From positions 124,001 through 188,000 of the forward strand of contig ONNV01000002.1 in the NCBI GenBank assembly GCA_900319225.1: a DNA stretch of 64,000 nt, read 5' to 3'. Numbering within the stretch: the first letter of the stretch is position 1; every line of letters begins with the position of its first letter. This stretch comes from an uncultured Prevotellaceae bacterium. GTDB lineage: Bacteria; Bacteroidota; Bacteroidia; Bacteroidales; Bacteroidaceae. The translations under genes and the position numbers were made by a program. Below are positions 49,960 through 58,783 of this stretch, in pieces. Under the pieces are notes generated by a model. The model saw only the letters and a program-made list of their open reading frames with translations. It was not told the DNA's origin and searched no databases.

Positions 49960-51072
49960 TTAAAACTGTTCAGGTAACAGAAGTGCTATTCCAGTATTCA
50001 GAGACCAGATGTTTACATTACCGTTATATACGCCGTAGGAACCAAATAACTTTAATCTTAAGCCAAAGGTTCCTTTGGGGCGGTAATCAACATCCATTCC
50101 AAGATATACACCTTCGCCATCGGGAATATAACTTCTGTTTTTTCCTCCTTTCTGACCCTTGATGCCGGTGTTTTGATATATATCCGCAGATTGAAAACCT
50201 GCAAAAGGTGTGAGGCTTATTCGGTCATTTGACATAACGTTAAAACCGACACCAAATCTGAAAATCATTTCGTTGGCTTTTTTAATGTCATTCCAATAAT
50301 AATAGTTGTATGAATCGTAATAGAAACATGGAGTCTTGACATTGCTCCATAACCGGGAGAATTGCATTTCAAACCTGTAATCTGATTTAAAATGAAATTC
50401 TGCTGATATGTTGAATCCATTCCACAAACCGAAATCATTGGAATAACCAGTCAGAAAGCAGTTATTTTCATAATACCCCATCAAAACCAGATAATAATTG
50501 GATCTGGTGTCTGATTTAGGCACTACCCCATTTGAAGTGAGTAAAAAAGTGACAGAATAGAAGTCTTCAATTTTGATATCGGCTATTTGGTCTTTCAATC
50601 TGATTTCATAATCCTTAATTACTGTTGTATCCCGACCAGAGTTACTGTTGATTATGAATTGTTCCTTGCTTTCATCATATATCTGACGGTATCGGGCATA
50701 TATTTCATAAATACCCACCTTACCATTATGGTTGTCCTGTGTGGCTTGCTTCATGGATAGAAGTGCCATATCATACAGTATCTGGTTGTATCTCAGGTCC
50801 CAATCTGTTATCTTGGATGGATCATATAAACTGCTTTTTGTGTCCACTTCGACCAGATACAAATCCTTACATAGCTTTTTATTGTGCTGTACTAAAGCTT
50901 GTGATACACCAATAACAAGATGACTTGCCATTCCTATACTGTCAGCACTAGCCGGTGTAAAGTCATCCCATGTCAGTCGGGTCCTGTCAAATAATTGAGT
51001 CTGGGAACAAACAGGGAAGCTGAATAACAATAATCCTGCAAGGAAGGAGAATATGATAGTTGACTTTTTCAT
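49960..51072 (-). CDS. Secreted DUF922-like/barrel protein (paralogue B)
   Basis: 370 residues from the ATG at 51072 (MKKSTIIFSFLAGLLLFSFPVCSQ), the better start for a signal peptide. LTWDDFTPASADSIGMASHLVIGVSQ and SLYDPSKITDWDLRYNQILYDMALL match paralogue A at the same places, again without HExxH-type residues. The C-terminal half is strand-rich (FGLRLKLFGSYGVYNGNVNIWSLNTGIALLLPEQF). It is co-directional with paralogues A and C, with gaps of about 12-15 bases, so the three probably form an operon. Confidence 0.65.
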   Translation of the reverse strand: MKKSTIIFSFLAGLLLFSFPVCSQTQLFDRTRLTWDDFTPASADSIGMASHLVIGVSQALVQHNKKLCKDLYLVEVDTKSSLYDPSKITDWDLRYNQILYDMALLSMKQATQDNHNGKVGIYEIYARYRQIYDESKEQFIINSNSGRDTTVIKDYEIRLKDQIADIKIEDFYSVTFLLTSNGVVPKSDTRSNYYLVLMGYYENNCFLTGYSNDFGLWNGFNISAEFHFKSDYRFEMQFSRLWSNVKTPCFYYDSYNYYYWNDIKKANEMIFRFGVGFNVMSNDRISLTPFAGFQSADIYQNTGIKGQKGGKNRSYIPDGEGVYLGMDVDYRPKGTFGLRLKLFGSYGVYNGNVNIWSLNTGIALLLPEQF

Positions 51073-51086
51073 TGGTAATACCAATA

Positions 51087-52226
51087 TTATTTTATGAACC
51101 AACTCTCTGCAAGAAATAACACATTGATATTAAGTGAATAGGTCGGCCCGAAACCATCAAAATTGCTTCTTGCTCCGGTAATTGCTAATCGGATTTTTGA
51201 TTCCGTATAACCGGCACCGTATAAGTAAGCATCTAGATTCCTACGTATCTTCCAGTCGAAAGCCAGACCTGCATGCATCCTGAATCCGCTTGTTTCACTG
51301 CTTTCAAAAGAGTTGTTATTATTTCTGGGAGTATCTGAATCCTGATCAACAAATGAGACACCTATGCCTACGAGGGGTGTTAGGGATAGATTAGAATTGT
51401 CAAATACTCTGTATCCTCCGCTAATACACATATTTCCTGCTCGTACACTCTTACCTTTGGTCCATGTGTAGTCATGTTTATTGTCATAGTAGAAATTGTC
51501 ACATTGCAAGTTTCCGGACCATGCTAATAAACCATGAAAATCCAGAGACAGCTTTTTGTATAATGTTCCGAATCCAAACTGGATACCGATAGCAGGTCTT
51601 ACGCCTTTGGCTATAGGTGATCCGTATTTTTCAAATCCCATACCGATATTGAAAGACAATGCCCAATTAGATTTTTCAAAATCAGGCACTTGTATAGGCT
51701 CTATACTGATGGTATCCAATTCGTTTTTGTATTGCTCTTCATACTTGAGAACCACAAGTGTATCGGTACCATAGTTGCTCTCCATGTCAAAAGCTGATAA
51801 TGTGTTGCTTATCAGTTGCTGGTAATATGCATTCAGGTCTTCTTCCATGAAATTGCGGTTGAAAGAGTTTTGCATACGTCTGCGCAATACCTCAATCATA
51901 TTGAATCTGGTCTGTTCGTATCGGAGTGTCCAGTCTGTACACTTATCGGGATCATACCATGATGAGAGTTTGTTCATCTTGACGGTCGAAGTTAAAGCTG
52001 GGAACCTGAAATTGCCTATTTTCTCTTTTTTGACTTCTTTATCAATGACGCAAAATAGATTGGATACGAACTTAACGTCATTTGGAGTATGTCTGACTTG
52101 AAATTCATTCCATTTTACTGGACCTTCATCCCATTTTCTGAAAGACTGTTCATAGAGATTCTGGGCAGACAATAAGGAAAAGGACAAGGATAATGACAGT
52201 ATACACAAGGATTTGAGCTTAAACAT
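51087..52226 (-). CDS. Secreted DUF922-like/barrel protein (paralogue C)
   Basis: 379 residues from the ATG at 52226 (MFKLKSLCILSLSLSFSLLSAQ). The upstream -7 box at 52264-52271 rules out the longer frame. GPVKWNEFQVRHTPND and SWYDPDKCTDWTLRYEQTRFNMIEV match the family positions, with the catalytic-like residues missing. The end is again barrel-like (RLAITGARSNFDGFGPTYSLNINVLFLAESW). First gene of the probable three-gene operon C-B-A. Confidence 0.65.
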   Translation of the reverse strand: MFKLKSLCILSLSLSFSLLSAQNLYEQSFRKWDEGPVKWNEFQVRHTPNDVKFVSNLFCVIDKEVKKEKIGNFRFPALTSTVKMNKLSSWYDPDKCTDWTLRYEQTRFNMIEVLRRRMQNSFNRNFMEEDLNAYYQQLISNTLSAFDMESNYGTDTLVVLKYEEQYKNELDTISIEPIQVPDFEKSNWALSFNIGMGFEKYGSPIAKGVRPAIGIQFGFGTLYKKLSLDFHGLLAWSGNLQCDNFYYDNKHDYTWTKGKSVRAGNMCISGGYRVFDNSNLSLTPLVGIGVSFVDQDSDTPRNNNNSFESSETSGFRMHAGLAFDWKIRRNLDAYLYGAGYTESKIRLAITGARSNFDGFGPTYSLNINVLFLAESWFIK

Positions 52227-52263
52227 AAAAACTGTATTATTGGATGAGGATATTTGTATACGG

Positions 52264-52271
52264 CAAAAGTA
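52264..52271 (-). promoter_or_regulatory. -7 box (TACTTTTG) for the C-B-A paralogue operon
   Basis: Minus-strand consensus match 38 bases upstream of the ATG at 52226. Confidence 0.6.
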
Positions 52272-52313
52272 CACTTTTGTTTGGTTCTGAGAGTTTATAT
52301 CTTTTGTTTTTTA

Positions 52314-52321
52314 TATGTTTG
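52314..52321 (+). promoter_or_regulatory. -7 box (TATGTTTG) for rubrerythrin
   Basis: Consensus match 40 bases upstream of the ATG at 52361. Confidence 0.5.
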
Positions 52322-52360
52322 TAGAAAAGTAGTATTATTAACCTTATAAACATCACGAAT

Positions 52361-52900
52361 ATGAGTAACAAGTATGCAGGAACCCAGACCGAGAAGAATC
52401 TGGAGGCAGCATTTGCCGGTGAGTCTATGGCTCGTAACAAGTACACCTATTTTGCTTCAAAGGCCAAGAAGGAGGGATTTGAGCAGATAGCAGCAATCTT
52501 TGAGGAGACCGCCAACAATGAGAAGGAGCACGCCAAGCTCTGGTTCAAGGAGCTGGAGGGTATAGGCGATACAGCTCAGAACCTGGGTGCTGCCGCCGAC
52601 GGCGAGAACTATGAGTGGACCGATATGTACGAGGGCTTTGCCAAGACCGCCGAGCAGGAGGGATTCCCTGTACTGGCAGCACGTTTCCGTATGGTTGCCG
52701 CTATCGAGAAGCAGCATGAGGAGCGTTACCGCGCCCTGCTCAAGAACGTTGAGACAGCCAAGGTATTTGAGAAATCAGAGGTAAAGGTTTGGGAATGCCG
52801 CAACTGCGGTCACATCGTAGTGGGCACCAAGGCTCCGCAGATCTGCCCCGTTTGCCAGCATCCGCAGGCCTACTTTGAGGTTCACAAGGAGAATTATTAA
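52361..52900 (+). CDS. rbr: Rubrerythrin
   Basis: 179 residues. The N-terminal four-helix bundle carries the di-iron ligands in [29 protein letters not shown] and [11 protein letters not shown]. The C-terminal rubredoxin-like domain (~143-179) has two Cys pairs (CRNCG and CPVCQ). It reduces hydrogen peroxide in the cytoplasm of anaerobes. Single gene with its own promoter and a strong terminator. It is placed inside the cluster of secreted paralogues with no clear functional tie. Confidence 0.95.
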   Translation: MSNKYAGTQTEKNLEAAFAGESMARNKYTYFASKAKKEGFEQIAAIFEETANNEKEHAKLWFKELEGIGDTAQNLGAAADGENYEWTDMYEGFAKTAEQEGFPVLAARFRMVAAIEKQHEERYRALLKNVETAKVFEKSEVKVWECRNCGHIVVGTKAPQICPVCQHPQAYFEVHKENY

Positions 52901-52907
52901 CTGTTTG

Positions 52908-52939
52908 CAATTGGGGAGAGTATCCCCAATTGTTTTTTT
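52908..52939 (+). terminator. Terminator after rubrerythrin
   Basis: Ten-base stem CAATTGGGGA / TCCCCAATTG (52908-52932) followed by TTTTTTT. Confidence 0.85.
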
Positions 52940-52948
52940 ATTCAATAT

Positions 52949-54133
52949 ATGATTCCAATAATTTATCGCAGGACACTGTTGATGATGTGCCTGCTTCTGT
53001 TTGCATCAAGTAAATTATCGCTTTCTGCAAAAAAAGATGATATCAGGCTGAGACCCTGGAGTGACGGACCTCTTACATGGACCGATTATCAGAAAACCGG
53101 GTTTGGGGATAATGCGAACTATTCTACAAAATTTAAATATGCATTAATATCGGGCCAGAAGAAAGTCAAGATAGATAACCATAAGTTCGTGTACTATAAT
53201 GTAATCTGTAACCAGATAAGCAATGAGTCATATTACAACTCTCTTAAGGCTACAGAGTGGGATCTCAGAACGGATCAGGTTGTCTTTGATATAGCAGAAC
53301 TTTACTCCCGATATATCCAGAACCGGGGATTAGGCAACACTTCTCAGGTTTTTTATAAAACAAAGGACGATTATTGGGAGAGGGCCCAAAAAGAGATAGA
53401 TAAGTTCCTGAAAGAGAGTAACCAAGGTAAAGACACATCGGTTGTAAGGAAATATGAGGAATCTGTCAGAACTGATCTGGAACGGACTCCAAGGAAAGAG
53501 CCGGATTTGAGTATGGGCGGACGAGTTCCGGATATGTGGGGCTTTTACTTTGCATACAACAGATGTACATTTTTAGGAAAGACCTCTACTGACTTGGCGA
53601 ATGCAAACGGCATAAGCATCGGCTTTGATCATCTGGGAATGAAGGGCTGGTATTTTGATTTTGGTTTTTCCGGTGATTTTACATCGGTCAAGACTCAAGA
53701 ATTTTATTTTGACCCCGCCTACAGTTATAACTGGGAGACCGGTAAGAACACCAATCTGACCCGTTTCTTTGTGAATATGGGTCATACACTCAAATCCAAT
53801 CAGTATTTCAGGCTGATTCCATATGCCGGTATCGGCTATTCTGAATTGGTACAACAATCCAATACATACAACGAAAAAGGGAATTCTTATTATGCAAGCG
53901 ATTTCGGTGGCCTTTCGGTGATGGCCGGTTTGAATGCAGACTGGGTTTTCAGGCTTACGGTCCGTCCGGACGAAGTTGTGGAGAACAGCCTGAGATTCAA
54001 ATTATTCGGTGCCTATGACCAATTGGGCGGTAAAAACGCATGGTCTGTAAATGTAGGCCTGGCTTTTCATCTTGACGTAAAGAGCTACAACGACGCAGCA
54101 ATGGTGTTTATCCCAATTCCCCTTTTCTTCTGA
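52949..54133 (+). CDS. Secreted DUF922-like/barrel protein (paralogue D)
   Basis: 394 residues with a signal peptide (~1-30). GPLTWTDYQKTGFGDNANYSTKFKYAL and SYYNSLKATEWDLRTDQVVFDIAELYSRYI place it in the same family as A-C. The FDIAELYSR run is the most DUF922-like of the four, but the His residues are again absent (RTDQVVFDIAEL). The C-terminal half alternates strands (GMKGWYFDFGFSGDFTSV, AWSVNVGLAFHLDV). It is read on the opposite strand from A-C. A 144-base inverted-repeat element follows. Confidence 0.65.
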   Translation: MIPIIYRRTLLMMCLLLFASSKLSLSAKKDDIRLRPWSDGPLTWTDYQKTGFGDNANYSTKFKYALISGQKKVKIDNHKFVYYNVICNQISNESYYNSLKATEWDLRTDQVVFDIAELYSRYIQNRGLGNTSQVFYKTKDDYWERAQKEIDKFLKESNQGKDTSVVRKYEESVRTDLERTPRKEPDLSMGGRVPDMWGFYFAYNRCTFLGKTSTDLANANGISIGFDHLGMKGWYFDFGFSGDFTSVKTQEFYFDPAYSYNWETGKNTNLTRFFVNMGHTLKSNQYFRLIPYAGIGYSELVQQSNTYNEKGNSYYASDFGGLSVMAGLNADWVFRLTVRPDEVVENSLRFKLFGAYDQLGGKNAWSVNVGLAFHLDVKSYNDAAMVFIPIPLFF

Positions 54134-54142
54134 TGATCTGAT

Positions 54143-54286
54143 CCGCCAAAGTGTCCCACGCTCACCGGCCCAAGAGAGTATTCTGAGGCGGATGAGTGTG
54201 GGACACAGGCTCTACATGAGGGTATGTAACACAACGAACCCCGCTACAAGCGTTGTGAGCGGGGTCGGTGTGGGACACTTTGGCGG
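54143..54286. repeat. 144-base inverted-repeat element with pseudoknot-type core
   Basis: 17-base perfect terminal inverted repeats: CCGCCAAAGTGTCCCAC (54143-54159) and its reverse complement (54270-54286). Inside are a GTGTGGGACAC copy (~54196-54206) and two interleaved stems: CACAACG/CGTTGTG (54230-54236 / 54251-54257) and ACCCCGCT/AGCGGGGT (54238-54245 / 54258-54265). No gene. Confidence 0.75.
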
Positions 54287-54304
54287 GGTGGGGCCGATTC
54301 GCGG

Positions 54305-55957
54305 TTACTTGTACATGAAGCGGCGGATGCTGCCCTTGGGAGTTTTGGCGAAGGGCTCAAAGCGCAGCTCGTAACCGTTTACGGTCGAGTAGGCGGGGAG
54401 CTTGGAGTTGAGCAGGCTGATGTTCTGCTTCATGATGGCCTCCAGGGCATCGGCATTGAGGCCGGCCTTGTCCAGGGCGTCCATGTTGGGAACTATCAGG
54501 GCTATGATCTTGGTGTCACGCTGAAGTACTATTGACTCAGCTACATAGGGCAGCTCGTTCAGGATAACCTCAATCTCCTCGGGGTATACGTTCTGTCCGT
54601 TGCCGGCCAGGATCATGTTCTTGCTGCGGCCCAGCAGGAATACGTTGCGGTCCTTGTCGATGGTACCCATATCGCCGGTGCGGAACCAGCCGTCCTTGAG
54701 TACCTGGTCAGTTGCATCCTGGTTCTTGTAGTAGCCCTTGAACACCTGATCGCCCTTGACCGAGAGCTCGCCGGCAATGTGCTCGGGATCAGGTGAGTCA
54801 ATCTTTACCTCCATGATATCGGGCAGATACTCGCCGCATGACTTGGGGATATACTTGCCAAGTTTTCCGTATGATACGATAGGAGCCAGCTCTGTCAGAC
54901 CGTAACCGGTAATGAACGGCAGCTGCAGCTTGTAAACCAGCAGTGACTCAACCTCGGACGGGATTGCTGCACCGCCTGTGGCGAATACCTCGATGTTGCC
55001 GCCCATGGCGTTGATGAGCTTGTCATGCAGCATCTTGCAGAATTCGGGGTTGTGCTTGTAATCGGCCAGTTTTGCCTTGCCTTCGGGGCTCTTTATCTCT
55101 TCGCCCAGTACATACTCGGCAAACTTGACAAAGATAAGGGGTACGCCATAGAATATGCGGGGCTTAACCTCTTGCAGAGCAGCCTGTACGTTGGACGGGA
55201 TGGGCGGGAGTCCCAGAACTGTTACGTGCATACCCATGGTCATTGGGATAACTACATCGCATGCCAGACCAAAGCTGTGTGCGTGGGGCAGCAGGCTCAG
55301 GTAGTTCTCACGCGGGTGGAAGGGGAATCCGGGACGGATAACCTGCACATTGGCTGTGAAGTTGCGGTAGGTGAGCATTACACCCTTGGGATTGCCGGTT
55401 GAGCCCGATGTGTACAGGATGGCGCACACATCATCAATGTCAGGATTGCAAACCTGGAAATCGGCGGGCTGCATACCTGCGGGGAACTGTGCGGAGAGCA
55501 GTGCATCGGCCTGGGCATAGATATCGGCCACGCCGTTACGGCTTGCCAGAACCTTGCCTGTGCCGGCATCGATGACGCAGAGCACCTGCGGCATCTCGTC
55601 AAAGTTCATCTCATCGAAAGTGCGCTTCTCAGTATAGAGAATCTTACTATCGGAGTGGTTTACCAGGCGCTGTGTATCGGCCGGGGTAAATGCGTTATAA
55701 AGATGTACTGCAACGTAGCCCTTGCTCACGGCGGCCATAAAGACCGATGCGCCCAGGGCAGAGCTCTTGGTGTTGATGGCTATCTTGTCACCGGTTTTGA
55801 GGCCGGCTTTCTTCCATATCAGGTCTAATGTGTTTACGCGCTCCGCGAGTTGGCGGTAGGTGATGGTCGATTTGCGGAAATCACTCAGTGCGGGACGGTC
55901 CCAGCACTCTCTTGTTGCGCCCTCAAAGAGCTTTATGAAATTGTCAATCTTCAACAT
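54305..55957 (-). CDS. AMP-dependent acyl-CoA synthetase/ligase
   Basis: 550 residues. Adenylate-forming motifs: YTSGSTGNPKGVML (A3, ~178-191), ATGGAAIPSEV, GYGLTELAPIV (A5), GWFRTGDMG (A7), NMILAGNGQNVYPEEIE (A8) and PKGSIRR with the catalytic Lys near the end (A10). It activates a carboxylic acid, most likely a fatty acid, to the AMP ester and then the CoA thioester. Single gene with no clear partner; it begins just downstream of the 144-base inverted-repeat element on the map. Confidence 0.9.
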   Translation of the reverse strand: MLKIDNFIKLFEGATRECWDRPALSDFRKSTITYRQLAERVNTLDLIWKKAGLKTGDKIAINTKSSALGASVFMAAVSKGYVAVHLYNAFTPADTQRLVNHSDSKILYTEKRTFDEMNFDEMPQVLCVIDAGTGKVLASRNGVADIYAQADALLSAQFPAGMQPADFQVCNPDIDDVCAILYTSGSTGNPKGVMLTYRNFTANVQVIRPGFPFHPRENYLSLLPHAHSFGLACDVVIPMTMGMHVTVLGLPPIPSNVQAALQEVKPRIFYGVPLIFVKFAEYVLGEEIKSPEGKAKLADYKHNPEFCKMLHDKLINAMGGNIEVFATGGAAIPSEVESLLVYKLQLPFITGYGLTELAPIVSYGKLGKYIPKSCGEYLPDIMEVKIDSPDPEHIAGELSVKGDQVFKGYYKNQDATDQVLKDGWFRTGDMGTIDKDRNVFLLGRSKNMILAGNGQNVYPEEIEVILNELPYVAESIVLQRDTKIIALIVPNMDALDKAGLNADALEAIMKQNISLLNSKLPAYSTVNGYELRFEPFAKTPKGSIRRFMYK

Positions 55958-56061
55958 TTAATTATTGGTTTGGATTAAAAACTGTCGCGAATTTAGAAGA
56001 ATAATACCCAAACCGCACATTATTGGCCTTGTTTGTGGCCAAATACCAGCTATTGTTGGTG

Positions 56062-56098
56062 AAGTGACGCAAAGTTAAACGACCCCTTTGCGTCACTT
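56062..56098 (-). terminator. REP-like hairpin serving as terminator of the acyltransferase gene
   Basis: 13-base stem AAGTGACGCAAAG (56062-56074) / CTTTGCGTCACTT (56086-56098) overlapping the stop codon at 56093. The TGACGCAAAG arm resembles the TGACACAAAG arm of the 30-base REP-like family. Confidence 0.7.
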
Positions 56099-57187
56099 TT
56101 CACCCAGGACACTCCAGCGGATGAACGGGATGCGGCGCAGGAGCTCGTAGATAAGGGGCGAGAGGCTGAATACTGCTACGGCCAGAATCAGGTACATGGC
56201 AACCGGGGGAAGGGTGGTGTGCACCTTCATCTGATAGCCCAGGGCGGCGATTACCAGATAATGAACTATGTAGAGACCGTAACTGGAGCGGGTCATATAC
56301 TGCGAGAAGGGGTTGGTGCAGTCAAAACGGGCAGCAAACCAGCCCATCATGGCCAGGCACATCAGCCACCCGTAGAGACAGTTCAGGGGGCTGCACAGGT
56401 ATTCGGGCGATGTGTTGTTCTGTCCCCATGTGGTTATAATCAGTATTACGCCCGATATTACCGCGCACGCCATCATCGGAATCCATGCTTTGCGCACTTT
56501 CTGCTGCACCTCATCATGTGAGAATACAAAGTATCCCATCAGGAAAACGGTCAGGTAGAACAGGGGCTTGTAGAGGTTTATAAGTCCGTCGGCCGATTCG
56601 GGGCGCGGGTTCTTGATGAGCGTCTGCTCGGCGGCCCAGAAGAGCAGTCCCAGCAGTATGATTACTATGGTATTGGCCTTGCCACACCAGTTCCAGAACC
56701 TGTCTTTGCCGTCCAGTCTGCATACCAGCAAAAGGATGAGCGAGAATAACCACAGGTCCTGTATGAACCACAGCGGTCCGGTGCCGCTTACGGCGTAGAT
56801 TCCGTATCGGATGGGCAATGGAATACCGTCCATGAGTACGGCCTGAGCAGTTATGGCGTTGAAATACCCAACCATCCAATGGAATACAAACAGTCCGATG
56901 GTGCCGGGCACAAGCAGTTTGCGGGTACGGGAACGGAACCACTCCTTGCGGGATCGGCTCTGGAGTGAGTATCGGGCACTGATACCCGCCAGCAGGAACA
57001 TTATCGGCATAAACCAGGGATATACCATATACATAAGCACGTCCTGATACTGTTGGGCATCGGGGAATTCACCGAATCCGCCTATTCCGCCAAATACTCC
57101 CTTGTTGTTGTAAAAATAGATAACGTGGTACAGAAGTACCAGCAGCACTGTCGTCCAGCGCAGATTGTCAATCCAATGCTTTCTCAT
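56093..57187 (-). CDS. Acyltransferase 3 family membrane protein
   Basis: 364 residues with about ten hydrophobic segments. The family opening WIDNLRWTTVLLVLLYHVIYFY contains the conserved His, and the later RKEWFRSRTRKLLVPGTIGLF matches the R-x10-R pattern of Acyl_transf_3. Such proteins O-acetylate or succinylate surface glycans at the membrane. It overlaps apbE by four bases and is last in the five-gene operon that starts with the DUF4199 gene. Confidence 0.85.
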   Translation of the reverse strand: MRKHWIDNLRWTTVLLVLLYHVIYFYNNKGVFGGIGGFGEFPDAQQYQDVLMYMVYPWFMPIMFLLAGISARYSLQSRSRKEWFRSRTRKLLVPGTIGLFVFHWMVGYFNAITAQAVLMDGIPLPIRYGIYAVSGTGPLWFIQDLWLFSLILLLVCRLDGKDRFWNWCGKANTIVIILLGLLFWAAEQTLIKNPRPESADGLINLYKPLFYLTVFLMGYFVFSHDEVQQKVRKAWIPMMACAVISGVILIITTWGQNNTSPEYLCSPLNCLYGWLMCLAMMGWFAARFDCTNPFSQYMTRSSYGLYIVHYLVIAALGYQMKVHTTLPPVAMYLILAVAVFSLSPLIYELLRRIPFIRWSVLGEK

Positions 57188-58206
57188 TTTGGAAGGCCCT
57201 CCATAGCCTGGTTTAATATCATATTGTTGGTGGTGATTGTGCCGTCGGGAGTCTGGTAGATCAGGTAGGCCTGGAATTCGGGATGGCGGGAGAGCAGGGC
57301 CTGGGCGCTGTCAAGTCCCATTACCATCATTGAGGTGGCCAGGGCGTCGGCGGTGGCGCAGTCGGGTGCAAAGACAGTGGCCGACAGCAGACTGTGACTA
57401 ACCGGCTGGCAAGTGTGCGGGTCAATAGTGTGGGCGTATTTGCGTCCGTCCTTGACGTAGAAATTGCGGTAGTTGCCCGATGTGGCCATAGCGATGTCGG
57501 TAACGGGAATTACGGTCTGGAGCTCGGAACTCACAGAGAGAGAGTCATCTACAGGCTTGCTTATGCCTATGTTCCAGAGCTTGCCCTTGGGATTCTGACC
57601 CGAAACCACAATCTCGCCGCCAATCTCTACCATAAAATCAACAATACCTTTTGAGCGTAGCATGGAAGCCACCATATCGCTGCCAAAACCTTTTGCTATT
57701 GCACTGCAGTCCAGCATGATACGCGGATCATCCTTGGTAATCAGCCCGTCGGCCTCATGAATCTTACGGTATCCTGTAATCTCAAGCAGACTGTCAATTG
57801 TAGCCTGCCGTATGTTCTCGGCATGCTTGAACCCGAATCCCCATGCATTCACGGCCGGAGCCACGGTAATATCAAACGCGCCGCCGGTAAGGTCCGATAT
57901 CTCCATGGCGCGGCGATAGACCTTGAGGAACAGCGTATCATCCACAAAAACACTCTCCGAACGGTTTACTGCGGATATCGTTGAATTGGGATTGAACATG
58001 GAGAGCGCATTGTCCACAAGCGCCAGAGTATGCTCTATATCCTCCTGCAGGTCAGCGTTATAAAGATATGTGATATGATAACTGGTACCGAAAACAAGTC
58101 CCTGTGCAGTACGGTACTCAGGCTTGGCCTCACTGCGGCTGTGGGTCAGTATCAGGATGGTTCCTATGATCAGGAACGCCAGGAAAGGGTAGTGCCATTT
58201 TTTCAT
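57184..58206 (-). CDS. apbE: FAD:protein FMN transferase
   Basis: 340 residues with an N-terminal hydrophobic anchor or signal (~6-22). ApbE motifs: DNALSMFNPNSTISAVNRS, GGAFDITVAPAVNAWGFG, MLDCSAIAKGFGSDMV, VEIGGEIVVSGQNPKG, ATSGNYRNFYVKDGRKYAHTIDPHTCQP and a DALATSMMVMG end. It attaches FMN covalently to Thr of Rnf, Nqr and other proteins on the periplasmic side. One base separates it from mntP upstream. Confidence 0.93.
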   Translation of the reverse strand: MKKWHYPFLAFLIIGTILILTHSRSEAKPEYRTAQGLVFGTSYHITYLYNADLQEDIEHTLALVDNALSMFNPNSTISAVNRSESVFVDDTLFLKVYRRAMEISDLTGGAFDITVAPAVNAWGFGFKHAENIRQATIDSLLEITGYRKIHEADGLITKDDPRIMLDCSAIAKGFGSDMVASMLRSKGIVDFMVEIGGEIVVSGQNPKGKLWNIGISKPVDDSLSVSSELQTVIPVTDIAMATSGNYRNFYVKDGRKYAHTIDPHTCQPVSHSLLSATVFAPDCATADALATSMMVMGLDSAQALLSRHPEFQAYLIYQTPDGTITTNNMILNQAMEGLPK

Positions 58207-58207
58207 A

Positions 58208-58780
58208 TCATGCCGTCAGATGTTCAATCAGGATTTTTACTCCTATTCCTATAAGTATTATGCCGCCTATGATCTCGACCGGGAAGTTTATGCGCTTGCC
58301 CGCGTAGGCTCCTATCATAAATCCGGCCACCGAGAACAGGAACGAGCCGATGCCGATGATTACCACCGGAAGCAGAATGCTTGCAAATGTGAGGTAACCC
58401 GAGCAGCCGAATGACAGGCCTACAGCCAGGGCATCAATGCTGGTGGCAACCGCCATGGTCAGGGTGGTGGAGAACTTGGTGGGGTCAAATGACTTCTCAT
58501 CTTCATCGGACTTGAGTCCGCTCAGAATCATTCGGCCGCCCAGGAATGCCAGAAGGCCGAATGCTATCCAGTGGTCCCAACGCTCCAAAGCGCTGCTGAA
58601 CGAACTTATTCCCAGCCATCCTATCATGGGCATGAGGGCCTGGAACAGACCGAACATCAACGCTGTGACAAGCATGGTACGCACCACAAGGCGGCGCTGA
58701 ATGAGCCCGCTGGTTATGGAAACTGTAAAGCAGTCCATCGCAAGTGCCACGGACAGGAGTATGAGATCAAGTAATGACAT
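58208..58780 (-). CDS. mntP: Manganese efflux pump
   Basis: 190 residues with six helices. Family residues are visible in LSVALAMDCFTVSITSGL (first helix Asp) and MAVATSIDALAVGLSFG (fourth helix Asp), the repeated D-[AC]-F/L pair that binds the metal. MntP exports Mn2+ to relieve toxicity. No yybP-ykoY riboswitch lies upstream, because the gene is inside an operon (three bases after the GT2 gene). Confidence 0.92.
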   Translation of the reverse strand: MSLLDLILLSVALAMDCFTVSITSGLIQRRLVVRTMLVTALMFGLFQALMPMIGWLGISSFSSALERWDHWIAFGLLAFLGGRMILSGLKSDEDEKSFDPTKFSTTLTMAVATSIDALAVGLSFGCSGYLTFASILLPVVIIGIGSFLFSVAGFMIGAYAGKRINFPVEIIGGIILIGIGVKILIEHLTA

Positions 58781-58783
58781 GGA

